64,000 nt of DNA. It comes from Lachnospiraceae bacterium OF09-6 (GTDB lineage Bacteria > Bacillota > Clostridia > Lachnospirales > Lachnospiraceae). Both the position numbers and the translations under genes were made by a program. Shown here piece after piece: positions 56,383-64,000 of this stretch. The notes under the pieces are model-generated. The model was not told the origin of the DNA. It ran no database searches and saw only the letters and a list, made by a program, of their open reading frames with translations. Position 1 is the first letter of the stretch, and every line of letters starts with the position of its first letter. The stretch is taken from assembly GCA_003435055.1 (NCBI GenBank), contig QUMM01000003.1:1-64000 (forward strand), read 5' to 3'.

Positions 56383-56661
56383 TTAACAATAGAACTTTAT
56401 CTCATCCGTCACAAATGCTTGTTTCCATTTTGCACAAATAAGGAAGAACTGTGCTGATATAAATTCCATCAATTCATTTAATTCTTTATTTGAAATTTTG
56501 CTTCCATTACTTGCCAAAATACATCCTCCTGACTTTGTAAGCCAGATTTTAGTTGCATTAGGAGTAGGCTTTCCTTTTGATACATGAACATGAATTGGTT
56601 CACCATTCTCATTTGACCAGAAATATACAGTATAACCACTTACGGTAAATAGTTTAGGCAA
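56383..56661 (-). CDS. DUF4160 family protein
   Basis: About 92 aa from a TTG start at 56661, 8 nt after GGAGG, giving PKLFTVSGYTVYFWSNENGEPIHVHVSKGKP (quoted in part), which fits the family opening M-P-x-x-F. The conserved EPIHVHV segment suggests a metal or ligand site. It overlaps the end of the partner gene at 56654. The long frame upstream to 56727 is less likely to be translated. Function of the family is unknown; proposed to act in two-gene modules. Confidence 0.72.
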   Translation of the reverse strand: MPKLFTVSGYTVYFWSNENGEPIHVHVSKGKPTPNATKIWLTKSGGCILASNGSKISNKELNELMEFISAQFFLICAKWKQAFVTDEIKFYC

Positions 56662-56920
56662 TCTGAATTCCTCCATTCTCCGCATATCTATACAGCAAAT
56701 GTGCATTGCTGTGTAGGAGTTCTTCAAACATTGCTATTTCTTCGTCAGAATATCCCTGTCTCTCTGTCCATTTGTAATCAGGTAATTCGCATCTTGCAGA
56801 ATCAAATCCATCTTCTGTAGGACGTTCAAAGTTTACTATAACCTTTCTCATTCCGTCTTTTTCAACAATTTGAGAATGAACAATTTCTGTCTCATCTGCC
56901 AAAGTCATATATGGATACAT
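56654..56920 (-). CDS. DUF4160-associated small acidic protein
   Basis: About 88 aa from the second ATG of an ATGATG start (GAGGTGAAGC upstream). Acidic, with YPYMTLADETEIVHS and RPTEDGFDSARCELPDYKW. I remember similar proteins encoded next to DUF4160 in Lachnospiraceae but know no function. Overlap with the next gene indicates coupled translation of a two-protein module. Confidence 0.65.
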   Translation of the reverse strand: MYPYMTLADETEIVHSQIVEKDGMRKVIVNFERPTEDGFDSARCELPDYKWTERQGYSDEEIAMFEELLHSNAHLLYRYAENGGIQIA

Positions 56921-57040
56921 CATATAGCTTCACCTCATTTCTTATTTAGCCATATTATAGCATCTCTCCATGTAGTTGTCATGTAGATACTAATATATTC
57001 TCATTAAAAGCAAGGTGCTACACTCATCCTTTTTTCCAAT

Positions 57041-57095
57041 AAAAAAGACCTTGTAAGTCTGATATTTTCATCAGACCAACAAGGTCAATTCTTAT
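57041..57095. terminator. GACCTTG/CAAGGTC hairpin 3
   Basis: A6-GACCTTG ... CAAGGTC-AATTCTT with an inner GTCTGAT/ATCAGAC stem. Its right flank (TTATCTTTGAACAAC...TTAACTG) is homologous to the flank of hairpin 1 (TTACGTTTGGACAATTAACTG, quoted in part). The surrounding 56924-57237 stretch otherwise contains nothing I can name. Confidence 0.65.
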
Positions 57096-57237
57096 CTTTG
57101 AACAACTTGATTAACTGTAATTAGTGAATCAAATTCTTATGTTACAGGACTGTTGTTTTGAGGAAACTAACTGGATAGAAGTTTTGCCCTAAAACAGGAT
57201 AATCGGGTTTGCCCTGTGACACAACCGGGGCTTATTT

Positions 57238-59868
57238 TTACATCTCTGCAATTGCTGCCTGCGCTGCGGCCAGTCTGGCAATTGGTACGCGGAACGGTGA
57301 GCAGGATACATAATCCAGTCCGATCTTGTGGCAGAATTCTACGGATGATGGATCTCCGCCGTGTTCGCCGCAGATACCGATGTGCAGGTTCGGATTTTCT
57401 CCCTTACCAAGCTGGATTGCCATTTCCATCAGCTTGCCGACACCATTCTGGTCAAGTTTTGCAAATGGGTCGTTTTCGAAGATCTTTCTCTCGTAGTATG
57501 CTTCCAGGAACTTGCCTGCGTCATCACGGGAGAATCCGAAAGTCATCTGTGTCAGGTCGTTGGTTCCGAAGCAGAAGAAGTCTGCATCTTTTGCGATCTC
57601 ATCTGCGGTCAGGGCTGCACGAGGGATCTCAATCATGGTACCTACCTGATACTTCAGGTCTGCGCCTGCTGCTGCGATCTCTTCATTTGCAGTATCTACC
57701 ACTGTCTTCTTTACAAAGCGAAGCTCTTTGTCATCACCGATCAGTGGAATCATGATTTCCGGACAAATACTCCAGTCTGGATGTTTCTTCTTTACGTTGA
57801 TGGCTGCACGGATGACTGCTCTTGTCTGCATCTTGGCGATCTCCGGATAAGTAACAGCCAGACGAACTCCACGATGTCCCATCATTGGATTGAATTCGTG
57901 CAGGGAATCGATGATACCCTTGATCTGTTCTACGGTCTTGCCCTGAGAATCAGCCAGCTTCTGGATATCTTCGTCTGTCTGTGGTACGAATTCATGCAGA
58001 GGCGGATCCAGGAAACGGATGGTTACCGGGTTGCCTTCCAGTGCTTCGTAAAGTTTCTCAAAGTCACTCTGCTGAACCGGAAGAATCTTTTCCAGTGCTG
58101 CTTCTCTTTCTTCTACAGTATCGGAGCAGATCATCTCACGGAATGCATCGATTCTGTCTCCTTCGAAGAACATATGCTCGGTACGGCAAAGTCCGATACC
58201 TTCTGCGCCCAGTTCTCTTGCTTTCTTTGCATCTGCTGGTGTATCTGCATTGGTTCTTACTTTCAGTCTTCTATACTTATCAGCCCATCCCATAATACGG
58301 CCAAATTCGCCGGCGATCGTAGCATCTACAGTCTTGATCACGCCATCGTAAATATTTCCGGTCGAACCATCAATGGAGATCCAGTCTCCTTCATGGTATT
58401 CTTTTCCGGCCAGTGTGAACTTCTTGTTTGCTTCATCCATATGGATGTCACCGCATCCGGATACACAGCAGGTTCCCATTCCACGGGCTACTACTGCTGC
58501 ATGGCTGGTCATACCTCCACGAACGGTCAGGATACCCTGGGATGCCTTCATACCTTCGATATCTTCCGGTGAAGTCTCCAGACGAACCAGAACGACCTTC
58601 TTGCCCATTGCATGCCACTCTTTTGCATCATCTGCAGTAAATACGATCTGTCCACATGCAGCTCCCGGTGATGCTCCCAGTGCTTTTGCAACTGGAACAG
58701 CCTTAACCAGTGCTGTCTTGTCGAACTGTGGATGAAGCAGTGTATCCAGGTTTCTAGGATCAATCATAGCTACAGCCTTCTGTTCAGTAATCATACCTTC
58801 ATCTACCAGATCACAGGCAATCTTCAATGCTGCCTGAGCAGTTCTCTTACCATTACGTGTCTGAAGCATATACAGCTTTCTGTCCTCAATAGTAAACTCC
58901 ATATCCTGCATATCACGGTAATGATCTTCCAGCGTCGCGCAGATCTTGGTAAACTGATCATATACTTCCGGCATTACTTCTTTTAACTGATCGATTCTCT
59001 GAGGTGTTCTTACACCTGCTACTACATCTTCTCCCTGAGCATTCATCAGGAATTCACCCATCAGATGCTTCTCTCCTGTCGCCGGATCACGGGTAAATGC
59101 AACACCGGTTCCGGATGTCTCACCCATATTACCAAATGCCATCATCTGTACGTTTACAGCAGTTCCCCAGGAATATGGGATATCGTTGTCACGACGATAT
59201 ACATTGGCACGAGGATTGTCCCAGGAACGGAATACCGCTTTGATCGCTTCCATCAGCTGAACCTTTGGATCTGTCGGGAAGTCTGCACCGATCTTTTCTT
59301 TATATTCTGCCTTGAACTGATTAGCCAGCTCTTTCAAATCTTCTGCTGTCAGCTCTACGTCCTGTGTTACGCCCTTGGATACTTTCATCTTGTCAATCAG
59401 TTCTTCAAAATATTTCTTTCCAACTTCCATAACGACATCAGAGAACATCTGGATAAATCTGCGGTAGCAGTCCCATGCCCATCTTGGGTTGCCGGATTTC
59501 TCAGCCAGGACTTCTACTACCTCTTCATTCAGACCAAGATTCAAAATGGTATCCATCATGCCCGGCATAGATGCTCTTGCTCCGGATCTGACAGATACCA
59601 GCAGTGGATTTTCCTTATCTCCAAACTTCTTTCCAGTGATCTCTTCCATCTTCTCAATGTATTCCATAATCTGGCCCTGAATTTCATCGTTAATCTTTTG
59701 GCCATCTTCATAATACTGAGTACATGCTTCCGTTGTAATCGTGAAGCCCTGTGGTACAGGAAGTCCCAGATTGGTCATCTCAGCCAGATTCGCGCCCTTT
59801 CCTCCAAGAAGGTTTCTCATGTCCGCATTACCTTCTCTGAATAAGTAAACCCATTTTGTCATACTCAA
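57238..59868 (-). CDS. ppdK: Pyruvate, phosphate dikinase
   Basis: 876 aa, full length. Interconverts pyruvate, ATP and phosphate with PEP, AMP and PPi. The N-terminal ATP-grasp begins KWVYLFREGNADMRNLLGGKGANLAEMT (quoted in part). The central swivelling His domain has GGMTSHAAVVARGMG, and the C-terminal PEP/pyruvate barrel has GLCRTEHMF and the end motif GICGEHGGDP. With pfp it forms a PPi-based, reversible glycolysis. Monocistronic, minus strand. Confidence 0.97.
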   Translation of the reverse strand: MSMTKWVYLFREGNADMRNLLGGKGANLAEMTNLGLPVPQGFTITTEACTQYYEDGQKINDEIQGQIMEYIEKMEEITGKKFGDKENPLLVSVRSGARASMPGMMDTILNLGLNEEVVEVLAEKSGNPRWAWDCYRRFIQMFSDVVMEVGKKYFEELIDKMKVSKGVTQDVELTAEDLKELANQFKAEYKEKIGADFPTDPKVQLMEAIKAVFRSWDNPRANVYRRDNDIPYSWGTAVNVQMMAFGNMGETSGTGVAFTRDPATGEKHLMGEFLMNAQGEDVVAGVRTPQRIDQLKEVMPEVYDQFTKICATLEDHYRDMQDMEFTIEDRKLYMLQTRNGKRTAQAALKIACDLVDEGMITEQKAVAMIDPRNLDTLLHPQFDKTALVKAVPVAKALGASPGAACGQIVFTADDAKEWHAMGKKVVLVRLETSPEDIEGMKASQGILTVRGGMTSHAAVVARGMGTCCVSGCGDIHMDEANKKFTLAGKEYHEGDWISIDGSTGNIYDGVIKTVDATIAGEFGRIMGWADKYRRLKVRTNADTPADAKKARELGAEGIGLCRTEHMFFEGDRIDAFREMICSDTVEEREAALEKILPVQQSDFEKLYEALEGNPVTIRFLDPPLHEFVPQTDEDIQKLADSQGKTVEQIKGIIDSLHEFNPMMGHRGVRLAVTYPEIAKMQTRAVIRAAINVKKKHPDWSICPEIMIPLIGDDKELRFVKKTVVDTANEEIAAAGADLKYQVGTMIEIPRAALTADEIAKDADFFCFGTNDLTQMTFGFSRDDAGKFLEAYYERKIFENDPFAKLDQNGVGKLMEMAIQLGKGENPNLHIGICGEHGGDPSSVEFCHKIGLDYVSCSPFRVPIARLAAAQAAIAEM

Positions 59869-59944
59869 ATTCCTCCTAATAAGAATTGCGAAAACAATAC
59901 TACATCAGCCTGCTGTTTGTTTCATAACAGGAATATTTATGGCG

Positions 59945-59972
59945 CAAAAAACACCGGTTGTTTTCCCGGTGT
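59945..59972 (-). terminator. Terminator after the transglutaminase-like gene
   Basis: ACACCGG / CCGGTGT with an 8-nt loop, then T6 on the minus strand. It separates the secreted-protein gene from ppdK; the ppdK promoter should lie between 59870 and 59945, but I find no clear hexamers there. Confidence 0.75.
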
Positions 59973-60165
59973 GATTTACTACCCTGTTGTAGCTGCACAT
60001 AAATAGCATAACATATTACACAAATTAGTCAAGGTATTTTTCTTTTATTTCGTCATTTTCATATCATTTTTTTGTTTTTATACAATTTTCTCTCTATTTT
60101 TATCTATATCTTTTTTCTATTTCTCCGTATTGCCTTATTTATTTTTAACGAAAAATAATATCATT

Positions 60166-62481
60166 TTACTTTTTCACAGTGACCCAGATCACTTTTTTCC
60201 TCTTTCCTGCTCGAATAGTTACTTTTGTCTTACCATTTTTTACGGCACGGATTTTCCCTTTCTTCGAAATCTTTGCGATCTTTGAATTTCCACTGGAATA
60301 GATCACTTTTGTCTTACAGGTAAATGGCTTCACTGTTGCCTTGCAGGTCACACTCTGACCTTTTTTCAAAATCAGTTGACCGCCCCGCAACCCTGCGAGG
60401 GAAATATCCAGTCCAGTAACTGCCACTGCCTTTTTCTGTACCTTTACCTTACATTGACCAGTGACACCACTGGCCAGTGTAACAGTAATGACCGCCGTTC
60501 CCGCTTTTTTACCGGTGATCTTACCATTTTTATTCACTGTGGCTACGGAAGATTTATTACTTTTCCAGCCGATAATCCGATCTCCCTCTGCCATATCAAT
60601 CACTTTCAGACCACTGGTGGACTGCCTGGTCTGCAAGGTGATCTTGGATGCATTCAAGCGCACAAATCCAGGCAACTTTGCAATTGCTTTCGTCTGGTAA
60701 CTGGAACATCCTACATTCTGACAGTTACGGCGCATTTCCCCCTCTTCCAGAACAGTAGCCCTGCGACTGATCTGCCAGGCATCATAACTATGACCCGTTG
60801 ACGGTATTATTTCTGTCTCCGTTTTATGACAGCTCTGACAGGTTCGGCTCTGTACACCCGATTGCTCACAGGACGCCTTTGTTATAATCTTCCATTCTCC
60901 AAAGCTATGCCCAGCCGCCGGTATCTCCTCCTGTGTGATCTCATTACACAACTGACACCTCCATGTCTGCTGTCCGCTGCTTTCACAAGATGCCGGAATA
61001 TATCCTGCTTCTATCTTCTCATGATAGGTATCTTCCTGCAATGCAGGCTGTACAAATTTATATCCATACGGCTCTTTTGAAAATATTGTATAATTTGTAC
61101 GCTCCTGTGCAATTGCATAATAAAAACCTTTTGTCTGCGCACCTGCAAACAAATATCGATTGGAAAGTTTGTTTCCGTCATCCCAGGTAGCGTCCACCAT
61201 ATACCATCCACCATCCAGCAACACATAATTCCACATATGTGCTCCGTCTGAGGTAGATTTGTGCACAATTCCAGATCCCAGAACACAGGTCAGTCCCATT
61301 CTGTTGCACAGGATTTTAAATGCTTTGGCGTAGCCTTCGCATACCACTTTTCCATTGTAAAACGTGCCGTAGGCGCTGTGTGACTGCTCAAAAGCCGTTG
61401 TCTTTTCCGGATATATGGTGTACACACATTTAGCGCAGATATAATCATGGATCTGCTTCATTTTCTGTGCATCTGTCATATCATCTGCAAAGCTGCTACT
61501 GATTGTTTCCACTGCTTTTGCTACTTCCGTCTGAAACTGTGAAATACATTCTTTTGCGCCATTCCAGTAAGCAGATTCATTTCCACTGATGGTCACAGAT
61601 GTAATCTTTCCCTGCACTATTCCATCTTCCTGCGTTTCCCATTTCCAGCTGTAAGAATAAGATACATTTTTCAGCCAGAATATCTCTGGGTTATCATAAA
61701 TGCAGGCATCAAATGCTCCCTGCACGTAACAGCGAAGCGCTTCGATTGCTTCACCAAAAGCCGGATCCAATTCCATCTTTTCTGCCGTTGTCTTCGCATC
61801 TGCTGCAATCCACTTCCACTTTCCATCTATCACAGATCCGGTGGCCTGAAAAGTCAGCGGTTCCTGAAATTTTACGGTAAAAGACTCTGTTCCGCCACCA
61901 GCCCAGGCTTCTGTCATCGCATCATAAACCTCTCTGCTTCCTGCGTCCAGCTGATCCCTATAACAGTTCTGGAACCGTATTGCCATGCGGGCACGACGGA
62001 CACTTCTGCCTGATAGAAAGCCTCCATCCAGTGCCGTGCCCGCTTCCGCACTTTTTTCTGTAATAAACTCTGTGTTATCCGGTATTTCCACAGCAGACCA
62101 GTTTAGACTGTCATCTGGTTCCTGTATCTGTTCTCCCGCTGAGCTGTCCTCCTGTCCATCCAGAATCTGCTCTTCTTCGCCTGCTTCCTGCTGGTCTGCC
62201 TGATCTACAATCTTCTCTTCGTCATTCTCTTCCAGCCACCCAAACTTTTGTCTCTCGATGTCCTCGTTTTCCTGCTCCAGGATATCTATTTCAGTCTCAT
62301 CCGATTCCAGGTTTTCTGCTTCTTTGATTTCTGTCTCAGAGGCCTCATTTTCCACGTATTCTGCGATCATATCAGCAGCCTGAGACTGCCACACATTTGT
62401 GCCAACTGCATCTGACAATACCAGTACCACACCCATGCCAGCCAATATTCTTTTCCACATACTTTTCTTTTTTCCACTCAT
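60166..62481 (-). CDS. Large secreted transglutaminase-like protein with Ig-like repeats
   Basis: 771 aa. Signal peptide (~1-36), a very acidic low-complexity region to ~150, then a transglutaminase-like core with a Cys-His-Asp triad in VVCEGYAKAF (~378), GAHMWNYV (~414) and VDATWDDG (~429). Two C-x2-C-x~11-G-H units (RCQLCNEITQEEIPAAGHSF, RTCQSCHKTETEIIPSTGHSY; partly quoted) follow. Two bacterial Ig-like (Big_2) domains follow, with SSVATVNKNGKITGKKAGTAVI and a lysine-rich end. No sortase motif. Probably a cell-surface or released protease-like enzyme or cross-linker; substrate unknown. Confidence 0.85.
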   Translation of the reverse strand: MSGKKKSMWKRILAGMGVVLVLSDAVGTNVWQSQAADMIAEYVENEASETEIKEAENLESDETEIDILEQENEDIERQKFGWLEENDEEKIVDQADQQEAGEEEQILDGQEDSSAGEQIQEPDDSLNWSAVEIPDNTEFITEKSAEAGTALDGGFLSGRSVRRARMAIRFQNCYRDQLDAGSREVYDAMTEAWAGGGTESFTVKFQEPLTFQATGSVIDGKWKWIAADAKTTAEKMELDPAFGEAIEALRCYVQGAFDACIYDNPEIFWLKNVSYSYSWKWETQEDGIVQGKITSVTISGNESAYWNGAKECISQFQTEVAKAVETISSSFADDMTDAQKMKQIHDYICAKCVYTIYPEKTTAFEQSHSAYGTFYNGKVVCEGYAKAFKILCNRMGLTCVLGSGIVHKSTSDGAHMWNYVLLDGGWYMVDATWDDGNKLSNRYLFAGAQTKGFYYAIAQERTNYTIFSKEPYGYKFVQPALQEDTYHEKIEAGYIPASCESSGQQTWRCQLCNEITQEEIPAAGHSFGEWKIITKASCEQSGVQSRTCQSCHKTETEIIPSTGHSYDAWQISRRATVLEEGEMRRNCQNVGCSSYQTKAIAKLPGFVRLNASKITLQTRQSTSGLKVIDMAEGDRIIGWKSNKSSVATVNKNGKITGKKAGTAVITVTLASGVTGQCKVKVQKKAVAVTGLDISLAGLRGGQLILKKGQSVTCKATVKPFTCKTKVIYSSGNSKIAKISKKGKIRAVKNGKTKVTIRAGKRKKVIWVTVKK

Positions 62482-62486
62482 TCTGG

Positions 62487-62710
62487 CTATCCTCGCATTA
62501 TATACTTATTCCGTTTTCCGATGTCTATCATACGTATTTTCCCAACTTGCGAGCATCGACTTCATACTCCGCTTCATTCCCGATGTCTATGATCCCTATT
62601 TTACGGTTTCTTAAGCATCTCATTTAAATCCTAGTCAATTTTTCGATGCTCGCTACTCTATTTTATCAGTTTACAGGCATCGGGCTTATACTTATCTCCT
62701 TTCCCGATGC
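62487..62710 (-). repeat. Coding-like repeat patch (three related units)
   Basis: Three related stretches on the minus strand: 62658-62710, 62528-62590 and 62487-62528. Each opens ATCGG-(G)AA and, read in frame, gives IGKGDKYKPDACKLIK-stop, DIGNEAEYEVDARKLGKYV-stop and DIGKRNKYIMRG-stop. The DNA also forms GCATCGGG...CCCGATGC type inverted repeats. I know no named element of this sort. Confidence 0.5.
62528..62623 (-). CDS. Possible 31-aa ORF inside the repeat patch
   Basis: ATG at 62623, preceded by TAGGATTTAA, runs through RCLRNRKIGI and the second repeat unit to TGA at 62528. Weak ribosome-binding site. It may be an artefact of the repeat. Confidence 0.2.
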   Translation of the reverse strand: MRCLRNRKIGIIDIGNEAEYEVDARKLGKYV

Positions 62711-62747
62711 AAATCTTTTTTCAAACGTACATCAAAAAGTATACTTT

Positions 62748-62782
62748 AAAAACAGCGGTCTCCAGCCCGCGCTGAAAACCGC
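62748..62782 (-). terminator. Terminator after glyS
   Basis: GCGGT(TTTC)AGC ... GCT(GGAG)ACCGC followed by TGTTTTT on the minus strand, 45 nt after the glyS stop. Confidence 0.7.
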
Positions 62783-62826
62783 CTTGTGATCAAAAAGTGC
62801 TGAACCTGTCAGCGTTTATAATAATA

Positions 62827-64000
62827 TTAGAATGTAAACTTATCTGCAAAGTAAGCATCCAGTTCATCGATCTTTACACGAACCTGTTCCATAGTGTCAC
62901 GGTCACGGATGGTAACTGCTCCGTCTGTCTCAGAATCGAAGTCATAAGTTACACAGAACGGAGTACCGATCTCATCCTGACGACGATAACGTTTTCCGAT
63001 GTTTCCACGATCGTCAAATTCACAGTTATATTTCTTAGATAACTGCGCAAATACCTTTTCTGCGCCTTCATTCAGCTTCTTGGACAGTGGAAGTACACCA
63101 ATCTTAACAGGAGCCAGTGCCGGATGGAAATGCATCACCGTTCTGATGTCTGGTTTTTCTTCTGTTCCGATATTCTCTTCGTCATAAGCACTGCACAGGA
63201 AAGCCAGAACCACACGGTCTGCACCAAGGGATGGCTCAATGACATATGGAATGTATTTTTCACGTTTCTCGTCATCAAAGTAAGTCATATCCTGACCTGA
63301 TGTATTCTGATGCTGTGTCAGGTCATAGTCTGTTCTGTCTGCGATTCCCCACAGTTCGCCCCATCCGAATGGGAAAAGAAATTCGATATCTGTAGTTCCT
63401 TTGCTGTAGAAGCAAATTCTTCCGGTGCATGGTCTCTTGCTCTCATCTCATCTTCCTTGATACCAAGAGTCTGCAGCCAGTTGATGCAGAAAGTTCTCCA
63501 ATACTGGAACCAGTCAAGGTCTGTTCCCGGTTCACAGAAGAATTCCAGTTCCATCTGTTCGAACTCACGGGTACGGAATGTGAAGTTGCCCGGTGTGATC
63601 TCGTTACGGAATGACTTACCGATCTGACCGATACCAAACGGAATCTTCTTTCTGGAAGTTCTCTGTACATTCTTGAAGTTTACGAAAATACCCTGTGCTG
63701 TCTCCGGTCTTAAATATACGGTATTCTTGGCATCTTCGGTAACACCCTGGAATGTCTTGAACATCAGATTGAACTGACGAATGTCGGTGAAGTTATGCTT
63801 GCCGCAGCTTGGACAGCATACGTTGTGTTCTTCAATAAAGTTCTTCATCTCTTCCTGGGAAAATGCATCGATTGGTTTCTCCAGTGTGATGTCATGTTCT
63901 TCGCTGTAGTCTTCAATCAGCTTATCTGCACGGAAACGTTCATGACATTCCTTGCAGTCCATCAGAGGATCAGAGAATCCCCCCAGATGTCCGGATGCTA
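62827..64000 (-). CDS. glyS: Glycyl-tRNA synthetase, 3' part (cut by window end, frame broken once)
   Basis: Single-chain (alpha2) class II enzyme. The frame runs on to the window edge through [28 protein letters not shown] (quoted in part), so the 5' end is missing. Motifs include [46 protein letters not shown] and, after the break, [15 protein letters not shown]. Adding one base at the A3 run 63414-63416 (minus GAATTTGC to GAATTTTGC) joins the frames as [35 protein letters not shown] (quoted in part). An essential gene, so an assembly indel is likely. Confidence 0.93.

Noticed and set aside
62487..62710. Repeat patch as a CRISPR array
   Set aside because: Units are irregular in length, diverged, and there are no equal-length spacers or cas genes.
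62487..62710. Repeat patch as a cyclic-di-GMP or other known riboswitch
   Set aside because: No conserved aptamer core recognised and no downstream terminator switch before the secreted-protein gene.

Overview
The window looks like a chromosomal segment of a spore-forming, anaerobic, low-to-mid-GC Firmicute of the family Lachnospiraceae (Blautia/Dorea/Mediterraneibacter type; genus is inference). The grounds are the spoIIGA-sigE-sigG-ymxH-nrdR block, pyruvate formate-lyase, PPi-dependent phosphofructokinase and pyruvate phosphate dikinase, the infC-rpmI-rplT operon with an L20-type leader, a T-box before thrS, and several Lachnospiraceae-typical uncharacterised families (DUF1540, DUF5716/DUF5717, DUF4160/DUF2442). 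Most genes lie on the minus strand.

Layout. 1-430: leftward tandem promoters and leader of an rRNA operon that continues off the window. 0.55-5.2 kb: pflA, pflB and eno (fermentation and glycolysis). 5.4-7.8 kb: a plus-strand operon of zinc-ribbon/membrane proteins of unknown role. 7.8-12.9 kb: a GH2-like protein lacking its barrel, then rplT-rpmI-infC, a DUF1540 protein, and thrS with a small membrane protein and T-box. 13.3-20.9 kb: secreted and lipoprotein genes, YdcF, SEC-C, YkgJ and YfcE proteins, and lysA divergent from a LysR regulator. 20.9-25.4 kb: purA, purB and purF. 25.4-31.5 kb: DUF5717-DUF5716-helical protein operon and nrdR. 31.6-34.5 kb: ymxH, sigG, sigE and spoIIGA. 34.5-38 kb: a two-component system and a ZIP metal transporter. 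38.2-46.3 kb: a ribose-type ABC transporter with an aldehyde dehydrogenase, an enolase-superfamily enzyme and two paralogous GntR regulators (probably uptake and catabolism of a sugar or sugar acid). 46.4-51.3 kb: an XRE membrane protein and a PucR-type regulator divergent from a UroD-family methyltransferase plus CobW GTPase. 51.3-53 kb: dinB and an IS200-like tnpA. 53.3-55 kb: pfp. 55.2-57.2 kb: a small, decayed accessory patch with two DUF4160 modules and a family of related hairpins. 57.2-64 kb: ppdK, a large secreted transglutaminase-like protein, a coding-like repeat patch and the 3' part of glyS.

Two things stand out. First, a palindrome GTTAG-N6-CTAAC occurs four times (one copy with one mismatch), always in promoter regions: once before pflB at class-II activator spacing, twice at eno and once in the promoter of the ZIP transporter. 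It has CRP/FNR-type architecture and suggests one regulator for fermentation, glycolysis and metal uptake. Second, about ten genes, including essential ones (eno, glyS), carry single-base frame breaks, almost all explained by one missing base in a short homopolymer. This points to uncorrected indels in the assembly rather than mass pseudogenisation, so I give the repaired gene spans.
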